Positions 11,530 through 23,649 of a DNA stretch of 64,000 nt are shown piece by piece (within the stretch, counting starts at the first letter, position 1; every line of letters begins with the position of its first letter). The stretch covers positions 496,001 to 560,000 of the forward strand of contig JALJCO010012849.1 in NCBI GenBank assembly GCA_023101725.1, given 5' to 3'. A program made the translations under genes and the position numbers. The stretch is from Atherinomorus stipes. Lineage: Eukaryota > Chordata > Actinopteri > Atheriniformes > Atherinidae. The notes under the pieces were generated by a model. It was not told where the DNA came from. It ran no database searches and saw only the letters and a program-made list of their open reading frames with translations.

Positions 11530-12796
11530 GTATCTGCATTTATTTGTCCTGTCTGACATCAGATTAAAAACAAAGCTCATCTACTTGATTATCAGTTTGC
11601 TTGCTTTACCCTTCTAGGTGGTATCTGCTTGTGTTTCTGTGGATAACAGATGTACAGATGCTTTCAAATCCCATCATCCAGCAGCACAATATGACAGCAT
11701 TTTTGGGAAAAGCGAAGCTCAGAGAGCCGACGTTACAGTGCATGTTTACAGTGTGTTGTTGCGTTTGTGCCGAGTCTCCAGCTGAACAAATTAAGTCCTT
11801 GGATGGCTGCATATGCAAAAGTGGTTTGAAATTATGCAGATGCATTCCAAAACCCTGCATTGTGTAATTTCTGGTTCAAAGAGTGTTGTTTACATAAATT
11901 AAAGCTCAAATCCAAACATTTTTCACAGCTTAAGTACACTTCAAATACAATAGACTTTACCCACCGTTAGGAAATCACTGCTGATGTCTGTTTGAAAATT
12001 TCCATCAAAAGCTTAAAGCGATTACTAGAGTTAAAAGCAAAATACACCTGTTAATGCTTATGCCTTATAAATGAGATAAATACAAAATTATCTGATCTCT
12101 ACCTAATTTTAAATTAGGTTAACTGAACATGAGACATATACACTGTTATTTATTTTATAAAGTAAAGCTAAAATGCAGAAGCAGTTGTGCTGCTTCCAGC
12201 ACCAGGCTAGTAAGTGTGAGCTGTATTCTACAGTGAAAAACACTATTCACAAGAGGAAAACAGTAAAAACATCTTCCAGTCTTTCTAGGAGTGGACTTCT
12301 CAGCAAGTTCACCATGAGGTCAGATGATACTCAGAGAATTTTCAGCAGCAAAAAACTTAAAAGCTGCAGCTCAGACTCTTCAGCCTTCAGTTAGCTGTTA
12401 GTTATTAACAAAACAATTAGTAAAAGACTCAGCTAGCAGGGTAAAGTCTCTTCTCTCTTAAATGCTTTCAAAGTTGTAGCCAAACAAACCCTAAGACCTC
12501 TGAACAATGTCGTTTTGAACAGTCAGGCACCTCATTTGGCCAAAAACCAGCAAACACATCATACCAGCACAAACACGTCATGCTCGCTATCAAACACGGT
12601 GGCGGAAGGCTGATGTCTTTGAGTCAACCATGACCTCCTCTGCATGCTCAGACATTTTAAACTCATGAGAGGGCATCTGTCTCACAACTCAAAATGGGCA
12701 AAAACTGAGAACAAAACGAAGACCTGAAGCAAAGCAGCAAATCTACAATGCAGTCCAGTCAAATTCCACATCTCCACCTAACTGGACTCTGGCAGG

Positions 12797-13356
12797 ACCT
12801 GTTTTCACCGGCGGGTCCAGGTCAGGACAGTACAGGTAGATAGGGTACCCTTCAGTAAGTCCTCTGTAGCGTTTCCACAGCTAATCCTACTTTTACCCAG
12901 TGGGTGGCGCATCAGCTATGATGTCACAGCGGTGCAACTCCTGCCTTGAATCAGAACGGAGAAGAACATGACACAGAAACGAAGGATGAGGATGGTGGCA
13001 TCCGGCATTGTAGTACTTCATCTGTTCATGCGGCTTTCAATAACAAAAAGAACAACTACAAAATAATTTACCTGTTTTTAATCATGGAGTTGTTGCCGCT
13101 TTATTCTTAGTGCCGAATTGCACAGGAGGTGAAGATTAATTCAACCAATCAGTGGATTGTAGCAAGTCAAGCTCCGCCTGTTTGGATTAGAATGGTAAAA
13201 TTGGTACTCCTACGGAGAGCCCCAAAAAAGTAGGATGAGCTGCGTTGGATATTAGGGTACCCTTCCCTGTTTTTGCCTGTGGAAATGCTAAAAAATGCAG
13301 CTCGACCCGCCCCGTCCCATCCCAGCCTGGACTCTCTGGTGGAAACGGGGCTTTAA
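12797..13356. mobile_element. Nonautonomous inverted-repeat element, copy 1
   Basis: The left end, ttttcaccggcgggtccagg, is matched by the complement of the right end, cctggactctctggtggaaa followed by cggggcttta. Just inside are ataGGGTACCCTTC and, on the right, ttaGGGTACCCTTCCC. A second copy lies at about 35400-36480, sharing aaccaatcagtggattgtag-type and gtgtcaagc words. It is noncoding. The arms are diverged, so it is old. Confidence 0.6.
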
Positions 13357-13745
13357 GGATAAGGGTTTTTTTTTTCTTTTCAACCTGGACATTATTTCTA
13401 GGAATTTACATGTGCATTTACTAACCAGTAATATTTCAGTATCACTCTTACTCACTCTACAATAACTACAGCAAGTAAGTAAATCTGAACTCACAGGACA
13501 AAAGTACTTGTTCGTTTATTCATCTTAAAGTATTGGTGAAAATAAGGAGTTTTGCTGCAGATAATGACTTAAGAGACTCATTCATTCTGCCCTCTTCACT
13601 CCCGTTATATGGGTATATACGCGGATCTACAACTAATATAAATAGCATTTGAAGGAGTTGGAGTGATACTGAAATGCTACTAGTGAAATAACAAATTCCT
13701 AGAAATAAGGTCCAGGTTGGGAAAAAAACTAAAATGATCCTTTAA
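13353..13745. mobile_element. TTAA-flanked fold-back element with about 100-bp arms
   Basis: The left arm reads TTAAGGAT, caacctggacattatttcta, ggaattt and atttcagtatcactc. The right arm is its complement (gtgatactgaaatgc, aaattcctagaaataagg, tccaggttggg, gatccTTTAA). Both ends carry TTAA. Its left TTAA touches the right end of the element at 12797-13356. A piece of the right arm (cctagaaataaggtccaggt) also occurs at about 53692-53715, inside a hAT element. Confidence 0.7.
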
Positions 13746-14081
13746 CAAACCTTAAAGATAGAGTCTGAAGTCCCCCCCACCGTTTCTGTTTGCAAACAAC
13801 AGTATTCAAACTGAGCCCCTCCCTCGCCGCCTCGTTCTTCAGCCTATTCAGCTTCAAGCATCTCCTTCAGAGCTCAGAGGCGGGTAAAAGCCAAACTAAT
13901 GCTAACCCTGGTTTTCCACCCCAAAGGCGCGGTTTGAAACGGATATCACTCGCACAAGTCTAATGTTTATTTTCAGGGGGGGGAAACTTTGGACTTTACA
14001 AAAAAGCAGTTCATTTTGCAAAACATCAAACCAAAACCTAACTAGCCTCCAAATTATTTGAAAGCCTGGGTGAAAAAAATG

Positions 14082-14488
14082 TTAAAGGGATAGTACACCC
14101 ACAAAATGATGTGACTTCATTTTCTACTCACCCTCATGCTGAGCAAGACTGTGGAGGACTTTCTTAATATCTCAAATGCAGCCGGAGATCCGGGGGGGGG
14201 GGGGGGGGGGGGTATTTTCCTGCCGACATTCATATAATGGGATTCACCGGTGCCTGAAACAAAATGGTCCATAAAAGTCCACAAAAACTTGACAATATTC
14301 CTCCATACTGCTCGTCCAATATAATCCAAGTGTCCTGGGGTAGCGTCCATAATTTACTCAAAATGACATCATTTAGTGTTTATTTATAGTCTAAACAGTA
14401 GAATATTGCACATCCTGGATGCGCGTCCATGCGAGTTCACGACGTGGAAGCTACGGCACATCATTCTGTAGTTGTTGTGTCCCTTTAA
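14082..14488. mobile_element. TTAA-flanked miniature element (TTAAAGGGATAG type)
   Basis: The left end TTAAAGGGATAGTACACCC, followed by tctactcaccctcatgctga, is a well-known fish repeat start. The right end is gtgtccctTTAA, the complement of TTAAAGGGACAC. TTAA on both sides fits elements that duplicate TTAA. A run of 22 G bases (14191-14212) sits inside. It is about 400 bp, noncoding, and adjacent to the first visible ttyh2 exon. Confidence 0.65.
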
Positions 14489-14909
14489 GCCAAGACTTAA
14501 ACAGACCTAGATACATGCATAGTTGCATGTATCATCAAGGAATATACTTTCTTTTGTTAATGGCTGACAGATTATAAATAAGGTTTGAAGGAACATTTTT
14601 ACTTTACTAATCCCTTTTCAGATTTGTGCCTTAAACTTTTTTTGTGTTGTTTTTCCAAAAGCCAGGTTTAACAGAGGAACTGAGTAATATAGTTAAGGAT
14701 AATGCACAAATAGGAACTTAAAGGTCCTAATTATCAGGAAAATAAAAAAGTTTTGCTGTTTTCTGCTGTACTGTCCTCTCTGTTTACGCAGAGCTCATTT
14801 GTACAAATATGAAAAAAAAAATTGTTGATTCGAGTATTGTGGTTATTTCTTTGCTCCTCTCATTACTTTATCACACTCACCTGTTCCTCCTTTGCTCTTT
14901 TCTCTGCAG

Positions 14910-15021
14910 CATCGCTGTGGGTGTGGGTTTCTATGGCAACAGTGAGACCAATGACGGTGTATATCAGTTGACCTACTCCCTGTACAACGCCAATCACACA
15001 GTGGGTGGTGTGGACAGTCTG
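14910..15021 (+). CDS. ttyh2: Tweety-family protein, internal exon (end of TM2 and start of extracellular domain)
   Basis: This exon gives the final base of a split codon (fitting TG|C, Cys) and 37 whole codons. The acceptor is ttctctgcag and the donor is GTGAGTAAA. The peptide contains AVGVGFYGNSETNDG, a tweety signature at the end of the second membrane helix, followed by a Tyr-rich stretch and ANHT. The NHT is an N-glycosylation sequon at a place where vertebrate TTYH2 also has one. Tweety proteins are five-helix membrane proteins reported as volume- or calcium-linked chloride channels, although published structures show no obvious pore. NSETNDG and ANHT resemble remembered TTYH2 more than TTYH1 or TTYH3. 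The exon ends in phase 0, which fits the next exon. Teleosts also carry a ttyh2-like paralogue, so the exact copy is unsettled. Confidence 0.9.
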
Positions 15022-16196
15022 GTGAGTAAAACACACACTTCTTCATATCAGTATCACGTGATGAATGTCTCATCCCTGCTGCTGAAATAAATAGTAAAAA
15101 AACAATTTAGTTAAATTTGCGGTATTTTGTCAAACATGAATTTTATAGATTGATGAACCATGCGGTGGAAAATGAACAAGGATGAAGGCCTCTGAAATCC
15201 TGGTTTCGATGTTTTCCACACAGACACAAACACATAACCTCAAGAGAGGAGGAACGCTCAAAGGAGTCAATTTAGTATGCCTTTAAATGTTGTTCATGGT
15301 CTTTTTATAGCTTTTTACGGCTGTACCCAAATTGACAGCCTCGCAATACAAAGAGCTCTCTTCCCAGACACACACAACACACACTCACCCTCCACCTTCA
15401 CCCAGCCACTGTGGCCTCAGCGGAAAACAAAGAGTTGTTTTCACTTTTACACAGAATGCATGTACAGTCTATTTTTACCTGCTCATATCTTCCATGTCTA
15501 ACTATAGCTTTCTGTTGCAGATTTCACACTAATGACATGCAATTTTTTTCCTTTTAGTTCAGGTTCACACTCAAATGTTGGGTATTTTCTTGTCGGGTAT
15601 TTTCTTATCCAATTTCTTTTTTCTTATGAATACATTTGTTTTTATTTGTATTTAGTTTTTGTAAAAGGTAATCTAATTGGTTTGACAGCATTTGGAATAA
15701 TATCAAGAAAATTAAACAGACATAAAATTTTTATACATGGTGCGAATCTTTAACAATGTATAGACGTAGCACAAAGAGTAAAAAAAAAAAATGTGTTTGA
15801 TCTATTATTTCTCCTCTTTAATAACACCACTTGGTGTATTATACATATGCACATACATGCTTTGGTGTACAGATACCAGAGCTACTTCTTGTGCACCAAA
15901 CAAATGAGGAAGGTGTTTGGATGAACACCGAAACATCTTGTGTTTTTTAAGTCTTTTTTTAAGTCTAGTGTTTTAAATGTAATTTTTTGGAAGCCTTTCA
16001 CCTGGATGAATGAACCGTCATTGACATTTATACATAGTTAAAAAGCCTAATTAGTCATCTTTAAAATGAGGTAAAACTTGAAAAGGTTGTCGTTCTGTGG
16101 AATGCGTAACACAGCTAAACGCTGCAGTGCCCACCAACAAGGGTGTCATAAGTCCCCTGCAATATTTCCCTGTTGGTATTCACTCTTGTTTTGAGA

Positions 16197-16312
16197 TACA
16201 GTACAATGCGATATGATGCGATAGGATGCGATACGATGCGATAAGATACGATACGATACGATGCGATGCGATACGATACGATACGATGCCATGCCATACC
16301 ATACGATATGAT
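16197..16312. repeat. CGATA/CGATG pentamer array
   Basis: About 23 degenerate copies of a 5-bp unit (cgata, cgatg, with variants tgata and ccata). Because the unit is 5 bp, the reverse strand stays open across it and gives the artificial pattern SerTyrArgIleVal. No function is implied. Confidence 0.9.
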
Positions 16313-17041
16313 GCAGTAACCTCAGTAGCTTGTGTGGGGTCCATACACTGCTAACAGCCTGGCACCTGGCTTGGCCACACACTACTGTGGGATGTCATTC
16401 CTTTTCTAAACCAGCATTTCACTGCTGTCGGGTGCAAACCTCCTATATCCAAAACGTTTATTTTTCAAAAAGTGACAAAAAACACGTGGTTTTGTAAAAC
16501 CTGGACACAACATCATCAAACTTTGGATTGAGTTTTTTTACATTGAAGTCATATATTTGATTGTATTCGTTTATTTATTTACTTTTTGAATATTTTCACC
16601 AAATAAAGCTCACATGAAGTAGAGGGTTTTTCAGTGATGTAGAATGGAGATAGGAGGTTTGTGCCCGACAGTGACAATTTGCTTTAAGTCAGTGTGGGTG
16701 TGTTGGAACAGCATGTCAGGCTGATCCCTCAAGTGTTTGATTGAGATCTGGCCATACAGCAAGCTATTCCACCCCCTCCATTCCTAAATTCTGGAGGTAC
16801 TCTATGAGGATCATGGCTCCATGGAGGGAGCTTTGTCATCCTGGAAGATGGTTTTGGTCCCAGATTCTGGAGATATGGGATCACCATTGCCTCCTGAATC
16901 TTAATAGCACAATAAAGTGTATTTATTTGGTGAAAGTTTTAGGTAAAAATGTTTTGTAGCTGATTGTGTGCAGATATTGTTAAATGAATTTCTAAATCTG
17001 GTCTTTGAGGGTCACAGATTAGATCAGGGGGGCCAAAGTCG

Positions 17042-17073
17042 GTCCTCCCATATATGTTCATATATGGGAGGAC
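17042..17073. repeat. Perfect 14-bp inverted repeat
   Basis: gtcctcccatatat, a four-base loop (gttc), then atatatgggaggac. It follows ggtctttgagggtcacagat and ggggggccaaagtcg, which resemble the end of the palindromic repeat at 58608-59590, so it may belong to a degraded copy of that element. Confidence 0.7.
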
Positions 17074-18151
17074 TTGGTGGCATGAAGAGTTGCTCCACAG
17101 CTATGTTTTTTACTCGATCTTTAACTTATCGTAGCCCTGGGGGATGCAACAGGATGTGAGCAGAGGCATTTATAGAGTTCCCAAAGTACTCTATTTTCAT
17201 TTTGTTAACCAGAAATGAGTCATATCCACCTTCTCCTTCTTGAATGTTATCAAATCCAATTAAATATGAACTGCATTTAAAGAGCCTTTCTACTCTCTTC
17301 AACCTCCCCTAGTCACACAGCACTTCTTATTCTAAACACTGCCAGTGGGTTTATCTCTGTCATACAAACACTGGTAGATGCACTAGAGGCAATGAAGGGT
17401 TCAATATCTTATCCGATGACAAATCCCTTCCCTTCTCTTTAGACATTACTAGTCGCACTTCATATATCTTCTGAAATTCAACTTTAGAAGTGACTGACTG
17501 ACTGCCTTGATAATGTCAATATGTGATGTAGCATTAAAAATACATAAGGCAGTTCTTGAATTAAATGAGTTTTTTATTTCTCTATCACATACCAATAGTA
17601 TTTATTGTATATGCTGGTTTTCGGGAACCATTACTCAACACAAAACCTGGCTTCTTGTTGCTTTTTCTTCGCCTTTTTTTTCCTAGCCAGGGATTAAAAA
17701 AGAGATTCAAAGTTGCGGCCACTGAGTGCAACATAACAAGAGCAGAATTTAAAGAGGAGATAGCCAGAATATCCAAAATAATCTCATGGGTTCACGTCAA
17801 ATTTAAGCATTTCATGATAGAAATTCCCTAGTTTAAAACGTGTCATCCAGTGGTTATCCAGACCACACCAAGGATGGTGTAAAGCATAAAACATGCAGCC
17901 TCAGATACTAAATATTATCATATCATCATTATTTATGTCACACAGCGTGGCTTCCAATAATTAAATAAGCTTGCTAGATCTTATAGTCAGTCGGCACCAT
18001 GGGACTTGAATGATTGCAAATGTCTTGTCCTTGCATGCAGATGTAGTTTGGGATTGGTGGGGACTTTTCTGAGACTTGAGTTTTGACATTTAGATTTATT
18101 AGAGACTTGGCATCAAAATGGAGATTGACTTTTTTCTTAAGCTTAAACTTG

Positions 18152-18270
18152 TGTAAGTCCATCCATCCATTTATCTGCTGCTGTGTTGAAATTCCCAGAC
18201 ATCCCTCTCCACAGCCACCCCCTCCAGTTATCCCACTGGATGACCGCGGCGTTTCTAAACCAGCCGAGAG
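18152..18270 (-). mobile_element. LINE 3' end fragment, reverse orientation
   Basis: It starts with tccatccatccatttatctg, the complement of the ATGG-rich tail of the LINE family at 59905-60955. It then carries the complement of that element's last coding part (cccagacatccctctcc, aaaccagccgagagactgg). About 120 bp remain. No open frame of its own. Confidence 0.6.
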
Positions 18271-19436
18271 ACTGGATCTCAGCAGCAAGTCCCAGAGTTT
18301 GCTGGATCTGCTTCTACAGATTTAATCAGAACTGATATTTGTGTCAATTAGATTCATATTTGTTAGATTGACTTTAGACATGCATCAGGATTAATTTGAT
18401 ACTTGGAGTATATTTGCCAAAAAGACGAGTTGTAGTGGAGTTTTCTAAAATTCATAATTAATTCTATAGTTTTTTTTCAAGCCTTTTGGTTAAAATGTAA
18501 AAAAAAAAAATAGAACCACTATCTTTTATTCTGATTATCAGCAATATAATTACGTCTTTTGAGCAAGTAGATAAATGTAATGCTACCATGAGACGTCTGT
18601 AGTTGCCTTTAGGGGTGTGTAACTAGCAGTTATCCTGTGAAAGTATCGGGGCAGGCAGAGATCAAGGGTGACTAGCTGTCGAAGAGTGGGGATTAAGTCT
18701 CCATCTGTGTTAATGGAGATTAATGTGGTGGTGTTCGAGCTTCTCGCTGCGGTGACTCAACATGGCCTCTGTAATAAACACTTTACTGAGAGAGTAAAGA
18801 GCCCACAGCACTCTAACAGCAGTACTATTTTAGAGCATGTTAAGACATGTCACAGCAATGATGAGGGGAACATGATCTCAGATTTTAATGAAAAGCAGTC
18901 CTAAGCTTCACGGTGCTCTTAAATCCACTCTATGAATAATTTACACTGGAAACGTTGAGGAATTACTGATAAACAGCATGTTGAGATGATGTGCTTGTGG
19001 ATTAGATCTTACTTTCTGTGTCTTAACCAGTAAATAACAAGAAATAAATAAACCTGATTTAAGCCATGTTTCATTATTTCTGCCAGCCTTGTTAAAGTGG
19101 AATTTTTATCAGATGTAAATGGCTGTTTATTAATTCAGTGAAATTGATTTATTAATTCTAATTTGGGTTTGATTTAGTTTTGTTTTACAAACTTTGAGTT
19201 TAGTTTGTTTTTGTTCTGATTTATAACTTTTTCATACAGCAGATTGTTTTATAGTTACAAGAAACTGAAGATATTAACAGTTGCATTCTGTTTAAATTAG
19301 TTTTTAAAAGTCATAAATTATCTTTGAACTTTATATAAGGTTATAAGTTCAAACTTTAATGATTCTTAAAGATGCTGCTGCTGTAACTTTAGCATTGAAA
19401 ACATGCATTAATGCTGGTTCCACAGCTTAGGCTAAT

Positions 19437-20012
19437 GGTGGGTTCCATTTACCTTCGAAGTGGGAAGTGGGAACTGGGAATGACGTCACACCTGACCAAA
19501 CTGTGGTCCAATTCACTGGTCGGAATACAAGATTGCATCCTAGCAAAACAACATGTTTGCTAATGTTGTTGTTATTAGATATTGTTAGCACAGCTGGTGT
19601 CGTAGTTCACATATACCACAAAAATAGTGAATTACACTACAGACATCCCCCTACATCTATATCAACCAGTACTACGTGTATGACTGAATTAATGCAACAA
19701 CAGTCAGTCAGAAGTGCAAATAATTGTAACATCAAAGGAGCGTCTACTACTGCTAACACTGGGCGCGGTTATCTGTACTCAGAGGTGATGAGGATTCTCC
19801 GACTTTCCGAGTCGGAAATCCCACCTGGTTGGCCGTTCCAGTTGAAACTTCCCTCTCAGAACTGGGAATTTCCAACTTCTGAGAACGCAGCATAAGCTAG
19901 CCACAGTAACATTAGCCGCTTGCTAATAGACATGTCAGCAATTTCCAACTTCTGAGAACGCAGCATAAGCTAGCCACAGTACATTAGCCTAGCTTGCTAA
20001 TAGACATGTCAG
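19437..20012. mobile_element. Nonautonomous repeat with a 73-bp tandem duplication
   Basis: The left side, gtgggttccatttaccttcg followed by ggaactgggaatgacgtcac, has complementary words on the right (ccagttgaaacttccctctc, gaactgggaatttcc). It has the look of a fish DNA repeat. A 142-codon open frame crosses it (19467-19895), but it has no domain I recognise. At the right end a 73-bp unit beginning aatttccaacttctgagaac is repeated in tandem (19867-19939 and 19940-20012). Confidence 0.5.
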
Positions 20013-20049
20013 CAATATTCTTTTCCTCAAGATTTTAGAGAATTTATAA

Positions 20050-20520
20050 AGTTAATTTCAATACAAAGCAGACATGGGCCAGTTAACAAGTTAATATTTT
20101 ATCAGCACATTAATTAATTAATGATGATAATGGTTTAATTTTGTCTTAACATACTTTTTCAGAGTTGGATAGTCACTGCTAATGTTCCTTGTGTGTTTAG
20201 AAGGAAAACAGGTTCACATCACTTTGGAATTCATTCTGCCAACTTTTCTTTTTAACAAAGAAATCCTGAAAATGTTCTCCTCCTTTGCTGTAGACTATAT
20301 ATTTAATTTCATTGCATTTATGTTTAAGTTGAGATTTACAAGAATGATGAACTGTCGCTATATAAAAGAAGACTTTTATTAAAAAGGAGCTTATTTATTT
20401 AAAGTATTTGTAAACCAAAAATTACTTAATCGTTCTGCAATATGATTAATCGTGATTAATCACAGAGAATCATGTGATTAATCATGATGAAAAATTTTAA
20501 TCATTGCCCAGGTCTGAAGT
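20050..20520. repeat. TTAATCG-rich interspersed repeat
   Basis: The right part has several overlapping words (gattaatcgtgattaatcac, gtgattaatcatgatgaaa) followed by cattgcccaggtctg, and the left part has gacatgggccagttaac. These are inverted relatives of a common fish repeat ending in tgcccaggtctg. The boundaries are approximate. Noncoding. Confidence 0.5.
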
Positions 20521-21539
20521 AGATCTGTTACTGGTAGTTTCCTTTTTAAATTGTGTGTTTCTACCCCCCATGGTTTTAAATCTAACTTAAAATGGCTGAA
20601 TATCCATAGTGTTCCACTTGACAGAGGAGTAACAGGCAACGTGAACGCACCATACTAACTTCTTTAATATAACCTCATTTGAAGCCCGTGTTGTGCACAG
20701 ATGGATGACGTTCTAGATTGTCTGGATTGATGTTCACTGATTGCCTCTTGGAGAAACATTCGTTTCCCAAAGTCATAGTGAGAGAAGAGAATCATTAACA
20801 TATAAATCATCTGAACTCTTCTCAGTGTGTCCCTGTGGGATTTGTGAACCTGTGCAAACACATAATTGCACACAGTGGCCTTAAGAATGTGAGTGTGCTT
20901 GCTTATATGTGTGTGTACATGAGTGAGTTCATTGCACGCTGCTATAGACTGTTAAGGAGTCTTAGTCTCAAGCAGGACAAAGAGCCCAGTGTGCCGCACA
21001 CAGTTCCCAGTCTCCCCCCACCTAATCAACCATGGGCCCAGGAGACAAAGCCCTTTGATTGGGAAGAACGAGGAGCGGTTCTACGCCGTCTGATTGGCAG
21101 AGCCAGGATTGAAATCGGTATTGAAATCATCTGACAATGAAAGCTTCACTGCATTTTGGCCCACACAAATGCCTTTTAGCCCAGCTAGGAGAGTTTAGAA
21201 TCGAGTTAGCTCAGAACATAATAGAGAAAAAGACGGAAGTCGGACTCTTTTCAGCCTGAGAACTTGATTAGTTATGGTCTGGAATATATGCTTATGATGC
21301 GTCTTTGTGAAACGCAGTGAGAAAGAGTCAAAGCAATCACTAACACACTGGAAGACGTCATTTGACATTTAAAGTGTATAGCTACACTAATAATAACTCT
21401 ATTGTTTGGAGATGGGTGTTGTGAGAGTTTCTATCTGCAAGCAATCTCCTGGTGGACTGGGTCAACGTCTGGGTCAGACACTTAGCGTTTGGCTGGATAT
21501 CAAACATGTTTGATGCTGGCATACTACATAATTACAGTT

Positions 21540-23020
21540 GTGAATATTTTCAAACCTTTCTGTTGACTTTTTTAGAACTGCAAAAAAGTTTTGCACCTTC
21601 CACATTTCTTTATATTTTGACAGGAAAACAGGTAATGGGTTGAAACATAAATAGAAATGTAAGGAAAGAAAAGAGGCTTTGTATACATCTAACAAGCTTG
21701 TTTAGACCTTTGTTCTTCAACTCATGAGCTTTTTTTCGTAATTGATTTATATAGTCTTCAGGAACAGTTCTCCGGGTTTGCTGAAGGACTTTTTAAAGCT
21801 CTTCTTTTGATGTCAGCTGCCTTGTATTAACTTTTTGTTTCTCTGTCAAGCTGATCCCACACTGCTTCAGTGACATTAACGTCTGGACTGTAGGGAGGAT
21901 TCATCACCATCAGACCTGTTCCCACTAGTTTTCAGCCCAGTTCTTGTCATTTGGAATACCGCAGCCTTTTCTCCTTGCTCCTCTTCCACCATTTCTGTCT
22001 CGTCGTGAGATAAAAATGATCCTACATGCTTTGATTTTATTCCAATCAGATTATTTTATGATAACTTGAGTAAAAAAAAAGAAAATCCGTGGATTGTCTA
22101 TAGTCTTACCAAATGCTGCTCCTAACAAACTCTTTCAAGCATTGTCATGTCAGTCTTTGTTAATTCAGCTGCACTTGCTGCCCATCCACAGAGACTTGGT
22201 CAGACAGTGATTTAAATCAGAGATTTTGCATGCTTTTGTCCCAAGCAGGTCCCTGATGTCATGTGATCGGGGTCTGGTGGTCCTGCAGCACACAGTTAAA
22301 GACTAAAGACGACAGCCTTTGCAGTGGTCACTCCTGCTCTCTGGAACTCCCTTCCTCTGAGATGAGATCTGTTGATTCAGTGATCCCTTCCAAAAATCAG
22401 CTGAAAACCTTTTAAAACTGGTTTTGTTCAAGTGTTTTCTTCTTGTATCTTGTACAACTTTGTGATTTACCTTGACAGTTGCTACATTAATAAAATCTAC
22501 TTACTTACCGACTGTCGTTCTGATGAGGCTTTGGCCAACAGTAGATGGTTCAACTGAAAGTCCAGATGCATCTCTCAGGTCCTGTGTTGGATTTGTTCCT
22601 ATTTCTGAAGACAGCACTTTCAGATACTGTCCATCTGCTGTAAAAAGTTGTTTTAGGCCCAACACTTCTATTTCTGTTGTTGTTTAAGGCCACAGTGCAC
22701 ATCATTCTGATATATGCCAGATTTTTGGCGAATTTCTCTTCGGGAATCACCTTGTTGCTGCAAAGATACTATTTTCTGTCTGTCAAACTCTGTGTGTGTT
22801 TGTGTGTTTTCCTTTTCTTTTTTTTTTTGTCTTTTCATCTCTGCAACTAAAGAAATGGGGACAAATGTGTCTTTGTGACAGGCTGCTGGTAACAAAGTGC
22901 CTAAAGATCCAATTTGAGATTTGTTCTTTGCAAAGTTGCCTGTTCTGTGTTGACAAAACACTAAGTTAGGAGCCTTTTTAAGCTTGAATGATTCATAAGC
23001 CAGTGTTGAGTATCTCAACT
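21540..23020 (-). mobile_element. Tc1-like transposon remnant, interrupted by L2-type sequence
   Basis: Reverse-strand translation of 22700-22830 gives EFDRQKIVSLQQQGDSRREI, the first helix-turn-helix of Tc1-family transposases. About 22505-22640 encodes LSVEPSTVGQSLIRTTVGK, typical of the linker that follows. Translation of about 21700-21900 gives PDVN, AVWDQLDRE and then RTVPEDY, resembling the C-terminal end of the DDE domain. The pieces are in different frames, and the middle is replaced by plus-strand L2-like sequence (22165-22500). The transposase is dead. Outer ends were not located. Confidence 0.65.
22165..22500 (+). mobile_element. L2-type LINE 3' fragment inside the Tc1-like remnant
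   Basis: The plus strand carries ttctctggaactcccttcct-type sequence: about 22290-22430 has actaaagacgacagcc, ctctggaactccc, gagatctgttgattcag and cagctgaaaacctttt. In L2-type fish LINEs this region encodes the polyprotein's last residues (LysThrLysGlyAspArg, then LeuTrpAsnSerLeuPro, then a SerValAsp-Ser-PheLysLys-LeuLysThr helix). Frames are broken. It ends near aataaaatctactta, where Tc1-like sequence resumes. Confidence 0.6.
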
Positions 23021-23394
23021 AACAGAAAAACACATTTCTCTGAAATGGAAAGGTTCAAGAACTGGACTGAAAATGAGTGAAAAAGGAGCCAATGTCCAAA
23101 AAGGGCTTTCTGACAGCCGGGGAAACTGTTGCTCAAGTCTACTTTAAAAGATTAAACCTCTTCTGGGAAGCAAAACATGAATAAATGAGGACTGGGTCTG
23201 GACTTTTTCACACACGTCTCAGAAATTTTTAGCACCTTAGTTATAATGCTTCTTGTTGCCAGGTTGTGGAATTAGTTACAGTTCAAGCTGTCACTATTTA
23301 GACCTGCCACTTCTTTTGCCTTCTACTCGTCCAGTTTCTCTTAAAGGCATCTGCACATAATTCTAGGATTTGTCAACTTTTCACCTAGTAGCTT

Positions 23395-23610
23395 TTTAGG
23401 AGTCACATTGTTGATACAAAAGTTCTTTTATAGGCCTGGGAAACTAGTTTTTATAAATGGGAACACATTTTCTTTCTCTGCAACAGGCTGCCAGCAACAA
23501 AAATGCCTAAAGCTACAATTTAAAAACAGTTCATTACTGAATTTGTTTTGCATGGACACAACACTTGTGCATCACTTGAGTTTGGAGCCTTTAGAAATGA
23601 ATGAGTCTGT
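23395..23610. repeat. Diverged direct copy of part of 22725-23010
   Basis: Shared blocks in the same order: an agtcacattgttgatacaaa-like block (compare aatcaccttgttgctgcaaa near 22745), caggctgccagcaacaa, atgcctaaagctacaattt (compare gtgcctaaagatccaattt near 22898), and acaacactt with ggagcctttagaa. It is probably a second remnant of the same Tc1-like element or a local duplication of it. Confidence 0.55.
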
Positions 23611-23649
23611 GTTAAGCAACTTAATAAACAAGGGTATACCTTTGAAGAT

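Larger units (their letters stand above)
1..14909 (+). other. ttyh2: Intron sequence upstream of the first visible ttyh2 exon
   Basis: This stretch ends in a polypyrimidine tract and AG acceptor at 14908-14909. The next exon starts with the third base of a codon, so at least one coding exon lies further upstream, and I could not find it here. The repeats inside are listed separately. I see no gene or recognisable repeat in about 870-2240, 3360-3750, 3965-7312, 8530-10200, 11530-12790 and 14490-14900. These parts are AT-rich with short homopolymer runs (for example T at 5919-5931 and A at 6570-6590). Confidence 0.7.

Noticed and set aside
16115..16382. Reverse-strand frames with a SerTyrArgIleVal repeat protein
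   Set aside because: Produced by the CGATA pentamer array, which is open in all frames; not a gene.
19467..19895. 142-codon plus-strand open frame as a possible new gene
   Set aside because: It lies wholly in a repeat with inverted flanking words, has no recognisable domain, and its end runs into a tandem duplication.
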